From Amycolatopsis dendrobii (GTDB taxonomy: Bacteria; Actinomycetota; Actinomycetes; Mycobacteriales; Pseudonocardiaceae): a stretch of DNA of 64,000 nt. The stretch covers positions 186,001-250,000 of the forward strand of contig NZ_JACGZW010000001.1 in NCBI RefSeq assembly GCF_014145675.1. Direction: 5' to 3'. Positions 52,608-61,059 of this stretch are shown here, one piece after another. Each line of letters opens with the position of its first letter. Position 1 is the stretch's first letter. Below the pieces are notes generated by a model. It was not told the DNA's origin. It searched no databases and was given only the letters and a program-made list of their open reading frames with translations. The position numbers were made by a program, and so were the translations under genes.

Positions 52608-55601
52608 CTACCGAACCCAAGTTTTGCCGTCGTCGGTGGCATCGAGGCAGGTCAGAGCCGCCCAGAAGACCGGCGAGCGGGCTGGTTCGGGACGTTCGCG
52701 CCAGCGCGCGAGCCGGGTCCGCTGCCACGCGCACAACCCGGCGACCGGGTCGGCTCCGGCGAGCGCGGTGTCGACGGCGATGATCAGCTCGGCCATCGGA
52801 TCCGCGCCGGGGGCCGCGGCCGACGTCGGCAGCGCCCAGACCGTCGCGGCGACCAGCCCGGCCCCGGACGCGACGGCGGCGAGCAGCACGCCGAACGGTT
52901 CCGGCAGGCCGAAGTCGCTCGCGCTGGCGCAGCCGATCAGCGCGACCCGCGCGGGCATGTCCACTTCGGACAGAGCGAGGTCGGCCGCGGTGAACGGCCG
53001 GTGCGCCCCGATCGGCGCGGCGGTGCCCGGCAGGTCGGCCGAGCACGACAAATGCAGTGCGGTCTGCGCGCCGTGGACGTCCTGGATGCGGCTGACGTGT
53101 CCCGCGAACACCAGCCGCGAACACGGTTCGGCCAGCAGTCCGGCGAGCCGCCGCCGGTCGGTGTCAGTGCGGCGGACCAGGTCGAGGCCGCGCGCGGCGG
53201 CGGGCCGGACAGGGCCCGCGGCGAGCTGTGCGTCGAGGTGGCGGATCAACGGGGACGCCCCGTTTTGCCTGCCGAGCACCGATCCCAGTGCGCCGAAGGC
53301 GCTCTGGCCGGGGATCCGCGGGTCGAGCAGGTACACCGGCGGCCCGGCGGGGGCCGGTTCGCGGCGCGGGATTCCGGCGGGGGCGAGCAGCGAGACGTCG
53401 GCGAGGTCGAGGACCCGGGTGTCGCTTTCGAAGCAGGTGTCGACCTCGTCGGCGTCGAGCACGTGGTCCGGGCGACGGTCGGGAAGGGCGAGCAGGCCCC
53501 ACGGGACCGCGGCGAGCGCCGGGGACGGCTGGATTCGCAGCAGCGGACGGGTGGCTCGCCGGAGTCGCGCGACGAGGTCGGCGGGCAGGAGGTTGAGCGC
53601 GAGGACGCGGGCGAGGCGTTGCTCCGCGGCGAAACTGCCGAAAGCGTCGAGCGAACGACGGACCGCGTCGCCGACCGGCTCGCCCTCCCGCGGTGTCGGC
53701 GAAGCTTCGGCGAGCAAGCCGCGTGCGGTCTCGACGAGAGCGGCGTCGATCGGATGCGTGTGGACGGTGTCGAGGTCGCTTGTGGTGCGCCAGCTGAGGT
53801 AGGTGTGCCCGGCGTCGGCGTAGCGCAGGATGAAGGTTTCGCGACCAGCGTCGGCGGCCGGCCAGGTCTCGACCGTCCCCGGTGCTGATCGGCATCCGTA
53901 GCGTTCGGCGGCCAGCCGGGACCATCCGTCGAGCTCCATCGGCGAGGACGGCGACCAGCGCAGCCCAGGCGGAGGGGCGAGCCGGAGCGGGAGCGACGAG
54001 GTGACCGAACCCAAGGCGGCCAAGGGAAGCTGACGGTCGTCGACCGGCGGTGCCAGCGCGGGGAGCGCGCCGGTCAGGTTGAGGGAACGGTCCTCCGGGT
54101 ACGCCCCGGCCGCGCACGCGCGCTCGATCAGCTCCGCCGTCAGGCGCGTTTCGCCGAGCTGGGTCAGCAGAACCATCAGCAGTTCCGTCGCCGGCCCCGC
54201 GACGCTGTTCGCCCACGCGGTGCGCGCCTGGGCCGACGCGAACGCGAACCGGTACTCCTGCGCGGCGAGGGCCACCGGCAACAGCAGGTCCAGCACCGCT
54301 CGCGGGTTTTCGCCGCGGTGGTAGCCGATCGTGGCCGAAAGGTAGTCGGCTCGCAGGCACTCCAGCCATTCGCCCGATTCGCGGGCCGCCGCCCGGAGGC
54401 GGGCGACGTGCTCTTCCGCGGAGATCCAGTCGCCCTCGGCCGCAGCGCACCGAGCCAACGCCGATGCGAGCCGACGCGCGCCCGGGGTGTCGCCGTTCGC
54501 GGCCCAGAGCTTTCCCGCGTGCTCGAACTGGTCTCGCGCCTGCGCGGCATCGCCCGCGAGCAGGAGGAGGGCGCCCAGTGCGTAGCTCGCCTCGGCGACG
54601 TCGCCGGTCACCCCAGCAGCCGCGAGTTCGTCTCTGGCTTTGACGATCTCCGCCATCGCGCCGGGGAGATCCCCGTCGAGCGCGCGGGTTTCGGCCAGGC
54701 CGATGGCGAATTTCGCCGCCGCCGGACCTTCGTGCCGGGCGTTGAGCCGCAGAAGATCCGCCGTCGCGTCCGCTTCCTCGCCGCCTGCCTGGCGGATGCG
54801 GGCGCGTTCGGCCCGCGCCATCGCTTGCAGCGACGCCGCTTGGCCGCGGACCTCGTCGACGTCCGAGATGCGTTCCAGGCCGGTCAGGATCTCGTCGATC
54901 GCGTCCCGCGCACCGGCCGGATCCCCGGCGGCCACCTGCACACGCACTTCGAGGACGCGCAGCTCCAGTTCGTCGGCGCCGTGCGGATCGAGCTGTTCGC
55001 GCGGGAACTGGCCGGGTTCGGCGGCCTTCCGGAACGCCGCGCGACGCCGCTGGTCCGCGAGCAACTGGCGTGCCCGGGCAAGGTCGCCCTCCTCGGTGGA
55101 CAGCGAGATGAGCACGCGTTCCGCCACCTCGCGGGAACCTTCGATCATCCGCAGCTCGGCGTACTGTCCGAAGTGGACGACAGCGGCGGCGCTGACCGCG
55201 AAAACGCCGAGGACGGCTTCCGCGCACTGGCGCGCGTTGCGAAGATCACCCGCCGAGTAGCAGACGGCGGCCAGATCGCTGACCGCGGCGACTTCGAGGC
55301 TGACGCGGTCGAGCTGCTGGGCGAGCTGCCGCATCCGCGCGTACGCCTGCTGCGCACCGGCGACATCCCGCGTCGCGGCGAGCTGCTTGGCTTCGGTCTG
55401 GACGGCGAAGGCTTCGGTGAGCAGCGCGTCGTACTCGGCTTGACTCAGCGCGCAGGCAGGCAGTTCCTGGTAAGCCATCGGGTCGAGGCCGAAATGCCGT
55501 GCGACGCAACGGCAGTTGTAGCCGTGTGACACCGCGTCGGCCAGCTCCGCGGGAAGCGGCCGGTCCGGCGACGCGAGCGGAGGCGGAAACCCCGCGAGCA
55601 C
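52608..55601 (-). CDS. CHAT-domain (caspase-like) protein with TPR-like repeats
   Basis: 997 residues from GTG 55601, one base after the previous stop. Residues about 60-500 are alpha-helical TPR-like repeats (for example AVQTEAKQLAATRDVAGAQQAYARMR). The C-terminal third is a CHAT domain with the catalytic dyad His835 (LVFAGHVSR) and Cys891 (VALIGCASASD), then LLAAVASGAGLVAATVWALP and PVAGLCAWQR. CHAT proteins are cysteine proteases or protease-like effectors in programmed death or defence systems. The N-terminal region HGYNCRCVARHFGLDP contains two Cys. It forms a tight operon with two unknown upstream genes. Confidence 0.9.
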   Translation of the reverse strand: MLAGFPPPLASPDRPLPAELADAVSHGYNCRCVARHFGLDPMAYQELPACALSQAEYDALLTEAFAVQTEAKQLAATRDVAGAQQAYARMRQLAQQLDRVSLEVAAVSDLAAVCYSAGDLRNARQCAEAVLGVFAVSAAAVVHFGQYAELRMIEGSREVAERVLISLSTEEGDLARARQLLADQRRRAAFRKAAEPGQFPREQLDPHGADELELRVLEVRVQVAAGDPAGARDAIDEILTGLERISDVDEVRGQAASLQAMARAERARIRQAGGEEADATADLLRLNARHEGPAAAKFAIGLAETRALDGDLPGAMAEIVKARDELAAAGVTGDVAEASYALGALLLLAGDAAQARDQFEHAGKLWAANGDTPGARRLASALARCAAAEGDWISAEEHVARLRAAARESGEWLECLRADYLSATIGYHRGENPRAVLDLLLPVALAAQEYRFAFASAQARTAWANSVAGPATELLMVLLTQLGETRLTAELIERACAAGAYPEDRSLNLTGALPALAPPVDDRQLPLAALGSVTSSLPLRLAPPPGLRWSPSSPMELDGWSRLAAERYGCRSAPGTVETWPAADAGRETFILRYADAGHTYLSWRTTSDLDTVHTHPIDAALVETARGLLAEASPTPREGEPVGDAVRRSLDAFGSFAAEQRLARVLALNLLPADLVARLRRATRPLLRIQPSPALAAVPWGLLALPDRRPDHVLDADEVDTCFESDTRVLDLADVSLLAPAGIPRREPAPAGPPVYLLDPRIPGQSAFGALGSVLGRQNGASPLIRHLDAQLAAGPVRPAAARGLDLVRRTDTDRRRLAGLLAEPCSRLVFAGHVSRIQDVHGAQTALHLSCSADLPGTAAPIGAHRPFTAADLALSEVDMPARVALIGCASASDFGLPEPFGVLLAAVASGAGLVAATVWALPTSAAAPGADPMAELIIAVDTALAGADPVAGLCAWQRTRLARWRERPEPARSPVFWAALTCLDATDDGKTWVR

Positions 55602-55602
55602 G

Positions 55603-56643
55603 TCAGAACTCCTCGTCGGCGACGGCTCGTTCCGCCAGCGTCCGCGACTCCGGCGGCAGCGATTCGCGGGCCCGGACCAGGGAGATCACCTCGGCGCGGT
55701 CCTCGGGTGCGGTGCCTTGGACGTCCGGGCCCACCGCTCCGACGACGAGTCCGATCCGGGCGGAGGACGTCGCCGCGAGACGGGCCCCGGCTTCGTCGAG
55801 GTCGGTCGTTCCGGCGAATCCCGCGCTGCCCAGGTGCAGGGCGACTTCGGCGAACGGCTCGCCGTCGTGGGTCGCTACGGCACTGAGGGAAGCGTCGTCG
55901 AGCGCGCCCGAGACTTCGACCGCAAGCCGCGCGGCGGTCCTGGTCGCGACGATCCGCCAGGTCACCGTGCCCTCCGCGGCGTCCAGAACGCCGGGCGGCA
56001 CCCGCGCCCAGTCGACACTGGCGCGTCCCTCGGCCAGCACGCCTCCGCCGGACGCGGCGGGCGCAGCGCCCGCCGCCAAGGCGTACGCACGTTGACCAGG
56101 GCCCACCCGAGCCGCGAGTCCGGCTGCGGCTTCGGACCGCTCGAGGTCGTCTTGGCGGTCGAACCAGGCCGAAAGCTGCTCGCACAGAAGACGGACTTCC
56201 TCGGTCCCCGGCCCCGCGGCAGCGAACAGACCCGCGCTGGTGGCCTGGTCGAACAGTTCCGCCGGGCTCGCCTCGAACCCGTCGAGCAGGCCCTCGGCGA
56301 GGTCTTCGACTGCCGCGGTCGCGACGGCCGCTTCGAAGTCGAGCAGCGCCGAATCGAGCGACGGGATCCCGAGCGCTGGGCTGGCGGGCCACCAGCGGCG
56401 TGCCCACAGCAGCAGCGCGAGCCGGGCCAATTCCGGCCGGGCCGGGACGTCGACACGTCCGTCCCGGAGCGCGGTCAAACTGGCTTCGGCGCCGACGAGC
56501 CTGGTCAGCCACGGTTCGGCCGCGCCGGCGTCAGTGAGTTCGATCCGCATCGGCGGGAGCGCGGCGCCGAGCAGATCGGCGAGCGCGAAGCGGATGAGGC
56601 CGCCGTCCGCGGCGAGGACCGGAGTGCGCATCGGATGGGTCAC
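55603..56643 (-). CDS. Unknown protein, CHAT-operon component B
   Basis: 346 residues from GTG 56643, which overlaps the preceding stop (GTGA) and has GGAGG 7 nt before it. No membrane helix. The first 190 residues are helical (RFALADLLGAALPPMRIELTDAG, LALLLWARRWWPASPALGIPSLDSALLDFEAAVATAAVEDL); the C-terminal 130 residues look beta-rich (GTVTWRIVATRTAARLAVEVSGALDD, VGAVGPDVQG). No family recognised. Its place directly before the CHAT gene suggests a regulator, adaptor or substrate of the protease. Confidence 0.7.
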   Translation of the reverse strand: MTHPMRTPVLAADGGLIRFALADLLGAALPPMRIELTDAGAAEPWLTRLVGAEASLTALRDGRVDVPARPELARLALLLWARRWWPASPALGIPSLDSALLDFEAAVATAAVEDLAEGLLDGFEASPAELFDQATSAGLFAAAGPGTEEVRLLCEQLSAWFDRQDDLERSEAAAGLAARVGPGQRAYALAAGAAPAASGGGVLAEGRASVDWARVPPGVLDAAEGTVTWRIVATRTAARLAVEVSGALDDASLSAVATHDGEPFAEVALHLGSAGFAGTTDLDEAGARLAATSSARIGLVVGAVGPDVQGTAPEDRAEVISLVRARESLPPESRTLAERAVADEEF

Positions 56644-57950
56644 GAGGCGGCCTCCAATCGCGGCAGGTTGGCGACGAGCGCGCGGCGCACCTTCGTCCGC
56701 AGGTCCAGCGAGGTCGATCGGACGACCCCGGTGAGGAGGTCCCGGAAGTCGTCCGGGACCTCTCCGCTGGCGTCGAAACCGTGCAGCCGCGCCCACAGCC
56801 GGGCGAGGAATCGTTTCGCGAATTCGCGCAGTTCTCGCAGGATCTCGACGTCCGGCCGCGCGGTGAGGGGCGTCGAACCGGCCAGCGCTCGGCGGGCGTA
56901 CAAGACGTATCCCTCCCGCGCGACCTGCGCGTTGAGCCGCTGGGCGAAGTCCGGGAGATCGGCGGGAGCCGGGCCGTCGAGCGGCCGAAGCGCGGGCGCG
57001 AGGACGACGCCGAGCACGAAACACGTTGCCAGCACGGGCACTTCGAGCCCGAATCCGGCGGCCGCGCGGCGGAGTTCCTCGTCGACCAGGTCGGATACGG
57101 GGCTTTGCTCGGCCGCCGAGAGGCGGCGCAGAGTCGCGCGGACCCGTCGTTCGATGCTGCGTTCGAGCAGCTCGCTGCCAGCTTCGTCGCGCTGGCTCAA
57201 CGGGGGTACGGCGGTGCGTTCGCCGCGTTGGAGGCCGAGATCGGGCGTGGGCAGGCCGGAAATCTCGCGGACGGCCCGAGCGAGCGCCGCGGTGCCGCCG
57301 GGCTGCCGCAAGGCGAGGCCGAACACGTGCCCGGCGGGGGAGTCGGCGAGCTGCTGCCAAGCCTCGTCGGTGAAGCCGTGGGCGACCGCGTCGAGCAGCG
57401 TGACGAACTGTGCCGGAGACGCGTTCGGCGCGGCAGCCCAGCGACTGCGCAACTCGGCGGTCAAGGCAGTGGCGCGCTGGGGATCAGCCAGGTATCGGCC
57501 CAGCTGATCGACCCCGGCCGCACCGTCCTCGCCGTGCCACTCGCGCAGCGCCGTCGCGGCCTGCTCGGGCGCGGAGGCGTCCGGCAAGCCGAAGCCGGTC
57601 GCGAGTTCGTAGGCGAGGGGAAAGCACACGTCCTGCACGTTTCCCGCGGTGATGCGCAGGGCTCGCCGCTGCCGCTTCAGGTGGACGAACCAGGCCGCTG
57701 CGGCGCGCAACCGCGTCGCGTCGGCGAGCAGCAACGCGGTCACTTCCGCCGCGTCCGCCGGATCCAGCAGCGGACGGCCCAGCCGGGGCCGCGCGGCGGT
57801 GCGGATCACGAGCGGATCGATGATCTTCTTGACCGTGCGGGTCAGCGGCCCGCCGTCGCCCGCCGAAAGCACCTCGACGTCCGGAATACGCTGCCAGGCG
57901 CGCGCGAGAACAGCCGAGCGCAACTGGGACTGCCCTTGGCCTGCCGTCAT
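56640..57950 (-). CDS. Unknown helical protein, CHAT-operon component A
   Basis: 436 residues from ATG 57950 (GGGAG 4 nt before it; GTG 57953 is the alternative). Almost all helical and soluble: LTRTVKKIIDPLVIRTAARPRLGRP, WFVHLKRQRRALRITAGNVQDVCFPLAYELATGFGLPD, SIERRVRATLRRLSAAEQSPVSDLVDEELRRAAAGFGLEVPVLATCFVLG. No motif known to me. First gene of the run component A - component B - CHAT, each overlapping or touching the next. Confidence 0.7.
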   Translation of the reverse strand: MTAGQGQSQLRSAVLARAWQRIPDVEVLSAGDGGPLTRTVKKIIDPLVIRTAARPRLGRPLLDPADAAEVTALLLADATRLRAAAAWFVHLKRQRRALRITAGNVQDVCFPLAYELATGFGLPDASAPEQAATALREWHGEDGAAGVDQLGRYLADPQRATALTAELRSRWAAAPNASPAQFVTLLDAVAHGFTDEAWQQLADSPAGHVFGLALRQPGGTAALARAVREISGLPTPDLGLQRGERTAVPPLSQRDEAGSELLERSIERRVRATLRRLSAAEQSPVSDLVDEELRRAAAGFGLEVPVLATCFVLGVVLAPALRPLDGPAPADLPDFAQRLNAQVAREGYVLYARRALAGSTPLTARPDVEILRELREFAKRFLARLWARLHGFDASGEVPDDFRDLLTGVVRSTSLDLRTKVRRALVANLPRLEAAS

Positions 57951-58086
57951 CACGCTCCCTCGCTCCTCGCCGCAGTTTATCCTGTCGCGCGACCCCGCGT
58001 GCGAGAGGCATATTCCGGCGCCGACGGAAATCGGTTGCCCTCCGCCGCGGCGGATGCGGAACTCGTAATCAGCGGAAAGTCATAAC

Positions 58087-58127
58087 CCGGGCAGGCTCAA
58101 TAAGGTTGCCCGGAATGTTGTATTGAG
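58087..58127 (+). other. Interleaved inverted repeats in the leader of the flavin oxidase gene
   Basis: CCGGGCA (58087-58093) pairs with TGCCCGG (58107-58113), while CTCAATA inside its loop (58096-58102) pairs with TATTGAG downstream (58121-58127): a pseudoknot arrangement. A further GCGGAA/TTCCGC hairpin lies at 58178-58196. The 277-bp region ahead of ATG 58228 contains nothing else. It could be a structured leader or overlapping protein sites. Confidence 0.4.
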
Positions 58128-58227
58128 GGGCCCGCGCAATCTGCAGTAGGCTCGCCGAAACGATCTTTTTCCGCGCTGCGGAAAGTTTTATTCCGCCGCG
58201 GTTTCCGGGGAGAGGGGAAGATGTCCG

Positions 58228-59829
58228 ATGGCTGGTTCTGTCCTGCCGCCGGGAGTGAGCAGACGGCGGTTTCTTTCGGCGGTCGGCACCGCCGGCGGTG
58301 CGGGTGCGATGTTCGCGACAATGGGTGCGCTCGGCCTCGCGCCGACGGCTCACGCGAGCCCGCGCTACGAGCCGCCGCGCCGCTCGGACTTCGCGCTGAC
58401 CGGGCGCGGAGCGGCGAAAGTGGTGGTGCTCGGCGGGGGCATAGCCGGGCTTGCCGCCGCGTACGAACTGACGAAAGGGGGATACGACTGCACTGTGCTG
58501 GAGGCGGCCGACCGGCCGGGCGGACGGAACTTCACCGCGCGCGGCGGTACCGTGCAGACCGATCTGCGCGGGGATACGCAAACCGCGGCGTTCAGCGAAG
58601 GGATCTATCTGAACGCCGGTCCGGCGCGGATCGCGCAATGGATGGTGACGCTCGATTACTGTCGCGAACTCGGCGTGCCGGTCGAGGTGTTCACGAATAC
58701 CAACGCGAGCGCTTTCGTCTACAACGAAGCGGCCGGAATGCGGCAGCCGGAACGAATCCGGACCACGAAGGCCGACGTGTACGGATATGTCAGCGAACTG
58801 CTCGCCAAAGCGACCGATCGCGGAGCGCTGGACAGTGAACTCACCGCGACGGACAAGGAACGCCTGCTGGATTTCCTGCGCGACTGGGGCGCGATCGGGA
58901 ACAAGGCGTCCGGCTGGCGCTACGCCGGCACCTCGCGGCGCGGCTACTCCACCGATCCGGGAGCGGGCGACCAGGCGGGCGTGCCGCTGGGCCCGGTGCC
59001 CTCGCTGGCCCGGACCTTCGCCGAGGGCGCCGGCCGCTACCTCTCCTTCGATTTCGCCTACGAGCAGGCCATGCTGATGTTCCAGCCGGTCGGCGGCATG
59101 GACCGGATCCCGCTGGCGCTGGCCCGCGCGCTGGGCCCGCGGCGCCTCCGGCTGCGCACGGCGGTCACCGGGATCACGAACACGGCGGACAAGGTCGGCG
59201 TCGCCTTCCTCGAGCCGAACGGCACCCAAGGCCACCTCGTCGCCGACTTCTGCGTCGCCGCGCTCCCTCCGCGGGTGCTGGCCCGGATCCCGCACAACCT
59301 CGGGCCGGAGATCCAGGCCGCGCTGGGGAAATGGCAGATCGGCACGGCCGCGAAGATCGGCTTGGAGTACCGCAGCCGCTGGTGGGAGACCGACTGCCGG
59401 ATCTACGGCGGGATCACCCACACCGACCTGGACATCGAGCGCATCTGGTACCCGTCGCACGGTTTCCACGGACCGCGCGGCCTGCTCGTGAACTACTGCT
59501 ACGGCAACCACGCCCGCCAATACGGAGACCTCGCCCCGGACGCCCGCGCGCAGCGAGCGGTGGAGCAAGGCGTCAAGATCCACGGCGGGAAGCACCGCAC
59601 CGAACTGGCGAGCGCGTTCTCGGTCGCCTGGCATCTCATGCCGCACATCGAAAGCGCGTGGGCGACGCCGCCGCTCGGCACCCCGGCCTACCAGTTGCTC
59701 GGGAAACCGGCCGGACGCGTGTACTTCGCCGGCGACTGGCTCACCCATCTCACGGCTTGGCAGGCCGGCGCGTTCGAGTCCGCGCGGCTCGCGGTCCGGC
59801 AGCTGCACGAGCGCGTCCTGTCCCCGTGA
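58228..59829 (+). CDS. Tat-exported FAD-dependent amine/amino-acid oxidase
   Basis: 533 residues. Signal peptide with twin Arg in SRRRFLSAVG and a hydrophobic stretch ending near HASPRYE, so folded export with FAD is likely. The FAD-binding Rossmann motif is VVVLGGGIAGLAAAYELTKGGYDCTVLEA with PGGRNFTARG following; the C-terminus GRVYFAGDWLTHLTAWQAGAFESARLA is the flavin-monoamine-oxidase signature. Resembles actinomycete L-amino-acid oxidases. The gene lies convergent to the AraC gene of the peptide cluster; a role there (amine or amino-acid oxidation) is possible but unproven. Confidence 0.93.
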   Translation: MAGSVLPPGVSRRRFLSAVGTAGGAGAMFATMGALGLAPTAHASPRYEPPRRSDFALTGRGAAKVVVLGGGIAGLAAAYELTKGGYDCTVLEAADRPGGRNFTARGGTVQTDLRGDTQTAAFSEGIYLNAGPARIAQWMVTLDYCRELGVPVEVFTNTNASAFVYNEAAGMRQPERIRTTKADVYGYVSELLAKATDRGALDSELTATDKERLLDFLRDWGAIGNKASGWRYAGTSRRGYSTDPGAGDQAGVPLGPVPSLARTFAEGAGRYLSFDFAYEQAMLMFQPVGGMDRIPLALARALGPRRLRLRTAVTGITNTADKVGVAFLEPNGTQGHLVADFCVAALPPRVLARIPHNLGPEIQAALGKWQIGTAAKIGLEYRSRWWETDCRIYGGITHTDLDIERIWYPSHGFHGPRGLLVNYCYGNHARQYGDLAPDARAQRAVEQGVKIHGGKHRTELASAFSVAWHLMPHIESAWATPPLGTPAYQLLGKPAGRVYFAGDWLTHLTAWQAGAFESARLAVRQLHERVLSP

Positions 59830-59846
59830 GCTCCCGGCGGGGCGGA

Positions 59847-60692
59847 CTAAGTCTCCTGATCGGGCAAGGAGAGGAAGCGGGTGGGGGAGCATCCCGTGAA
59901 CGCGCGGAATTCCCGGTTGAGGTGAGGTTGGTCGGCGTAGCCGCAGACGGAAGCGATCTCGGCCGCGCGCGGCGGATCGGGCCGGCACAGCAGCCGCAGG
60001 GCGTGGTGGAAGCGGGCGATTCTCGCGACCGCCTTGGGCGTTATCCCGATCTGCGTCCGGAACCGGGCTTCGAAATGCGAGCGGCTCCATCCGACACGGT
60101 CGGCCAGGCCCGCGACGGTCAGTCGCCCGTGGGTGGCGTTGAGCAGGTCCCAAGCGGCCTGGACGGGCGAGGCGAGCCGCCGGTCCGGGTCGAGCCAGCC
60201 GAGCAGCCGTCGATCGAGCAGCGCGAAGCGGGCCGACCAGGTCGGGGCGTGCGCGAGTTCGTCGACGAGACGCGCTGCCCGAGGGCCGAGCAGTTCGGCG
60301 AACCCAGCGTAGGCGGGCAGTTCCCGGAGCGGAAGGCCGAGCAGGGCGTGGGCGCCGAGCGGGGTGAGCCCCACGACCATGCCGTGGTCTGTTCCGGTCT
60401 GTTCGAACACCAGCGGGCCGGTGCGCAGGCCGACGACCGGGGACGGGGGTTCGCGGTGCGCTCCGGCTCCGTTCGCCGCGAGCATCCGGCGGTCCAGGTT
60501 CTCGAAGTCGATGATCAGCTTGATCCCGTCGATGGGCGCGATCCGCCGCACGACCGTCCGAGCGCCGGAGTAATGCGACCCGGCGTAGCCGAGCACATGA
60601 GCCGATAGCCGCGGATCGGGGCGGCAGGCGAGGCTCTGGCCGAGACCGGTCTCTCCCTCGCACCGGGACAGTCCTCCGGCCCACCGGTCCAT
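59847..60692 (-). CDS. AraC-family regulator, probable controller of the YIYY-peptide cluster
   Basis: 281 residues from ATG 60692 with a GGGGG-AAGG ribosome region; the frame extends upstream without a better start. The C-terminal double helix-turn-helix is clear: LTVAGLADRVGWSRSHFEARFRTQIGITPKAVARIARF and RAAEIASVCGYADQPHLNREFRAFTGCSPTRFL. The N-terminal half resembles the DUF6597-like sensory part of AraC regulators in actinomycetes. It is divergent from the precursor-P450-glycosyltransferase genes; a 21-bp-spaced direct repeat lies in the 218-bp intergenic region. Confidence 0.9.
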   Translation of the reverse strand: MDRWAGGLSRCEGETGLGQSLACRPDPRLSAHVLGYAGSHYSGARTVVRRIAPIDGIKLIIDFENLDRRMLAANGAGAHREPPSPVVGLRTGPLVFEQTGTDHGMVVGLTPLGAHALLGLPLRELPAYAGFAELLGPRAARLVDELAHAPTWSARFALLDRRLLGWLDPDRRLASPVQAAWDLLNATHGRLTVAGLADRVGWSRSHFEARFRTQIGITPKAVARIARFHHALRLLCRPDPPRAAEIASVCGYADQPHLNREFRAFTGCSPTRFLSLPDQET

Positions 60693-60839
60693 GCCTTCCC
60701 CCTCGGCTGACGCCGCCCCTGCCTCGCGCGGCAAGGCCTCGGGTTCACGGTAGCGAGATCGCGGCGTACTCCGGAAGACCGTGCATTTGTCCAAGACCGC
60801 GGCCGCCGCGCCGTTCCATCCTGGATCCGCCGACGCTGT

Positions 60840-60869
60840 TTCGGTGCTTGCGAGGGGGGATTCGGTGCT
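60840..60869. repeat. Direct repeat TTCGGTGCT, 21-bp spacing, probable AraC site
   Basis: TTCGGTGCT occurs at 60840-60848 and 60861-60869, exactly two helical turns apart, 42 bp upstream of the precursor start. AraC-type activators bind such direct repeats next to the -35 region. No consensus promoter is obvious, as expected for an activator-dependent one. Confidence 0.5.
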
Positions 60870-60910
60870 CCGAACGAGGAGTCCGGACAGAGGGGGGGAG
60901 GTGAACGAAG

Positions 60911-60994
60911 ATGCGCAAGGCGCTGCTGTCGGTGGCGGTCTTGATGGGCATTGCCCGCCAGGACCGGCTCACGGCTCCCTACATCTACTACTGA
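60911..60994 (+). CDS. RiPP precursor peptide with C-terminal YIYY core (cittilin/RP-66453-like)
   Basis: 27 residues, too short for ordinary gene finding. Starts MRKALLSV, continues as a hydrophobic helical leader, then a charged RQDR segment, and ends TAPYIYY directly before TGA. The ribosome site GGAGGTGA (60897-60904) is nearly a full anti-16S match, and a hairpin and a P450 gene follow. Tyr-Ile-Tyr-Tyr is the established core of cittilins/RP-66453, in which one P450 joins Tyr side chains by biaryl and aryl-ether bonds. I infer cleavage after Pro and P450 crosslinking of the last four residues. No peptidase or methyltransferase is seen locally; host enzymes must supply proteolysis. Confidence 0.9.
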   Translation: MRKALLSVAVLMGIARQDRLTAPYIYY

Positions 60995-61002
60995 CGGACG
61001 AG

Positions 61003-61039
61003 ACCGGGGCCGCCCGCCCGGCAGGCGGACGGCCCCGGT
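61003..61039 (+). terminator. Intra-operon hairpin between precursor and P450 genes
   Basis: Ten-bp perfect stem (ACCGGGGCCG at 61003-61012 with 61030-61039) plus an inner CCGCC/GGCGG stem and a CGGCA loop, starting 8 bp after the precursor stop and ending 7 bp before the P450 ribosome site AGGAGG. It likely attenuates read-through or protects the short precursor mRNA so that more precursor than enzyme is made. Confidence 0.75.
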
Positions 61040-61059
61040 TCCTGGCAGGAGGACACCGC

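Noticed and set aside
60911..60994. Assigning the precursor to the tryptorubin/atropopeptide group
   Set aside because: Those cores are Trp-containing (for example ending YIWY); this core has no Trp and equals the cittilin YIYY.
60781..61059. N-terminal extension of the RiPP P450
   Set aside because: The residues are Gly/Ala/Arg-rich without P450 character, cross the precursor and its hairpin in another frame, and AGGAGG precedes ATG 61060.
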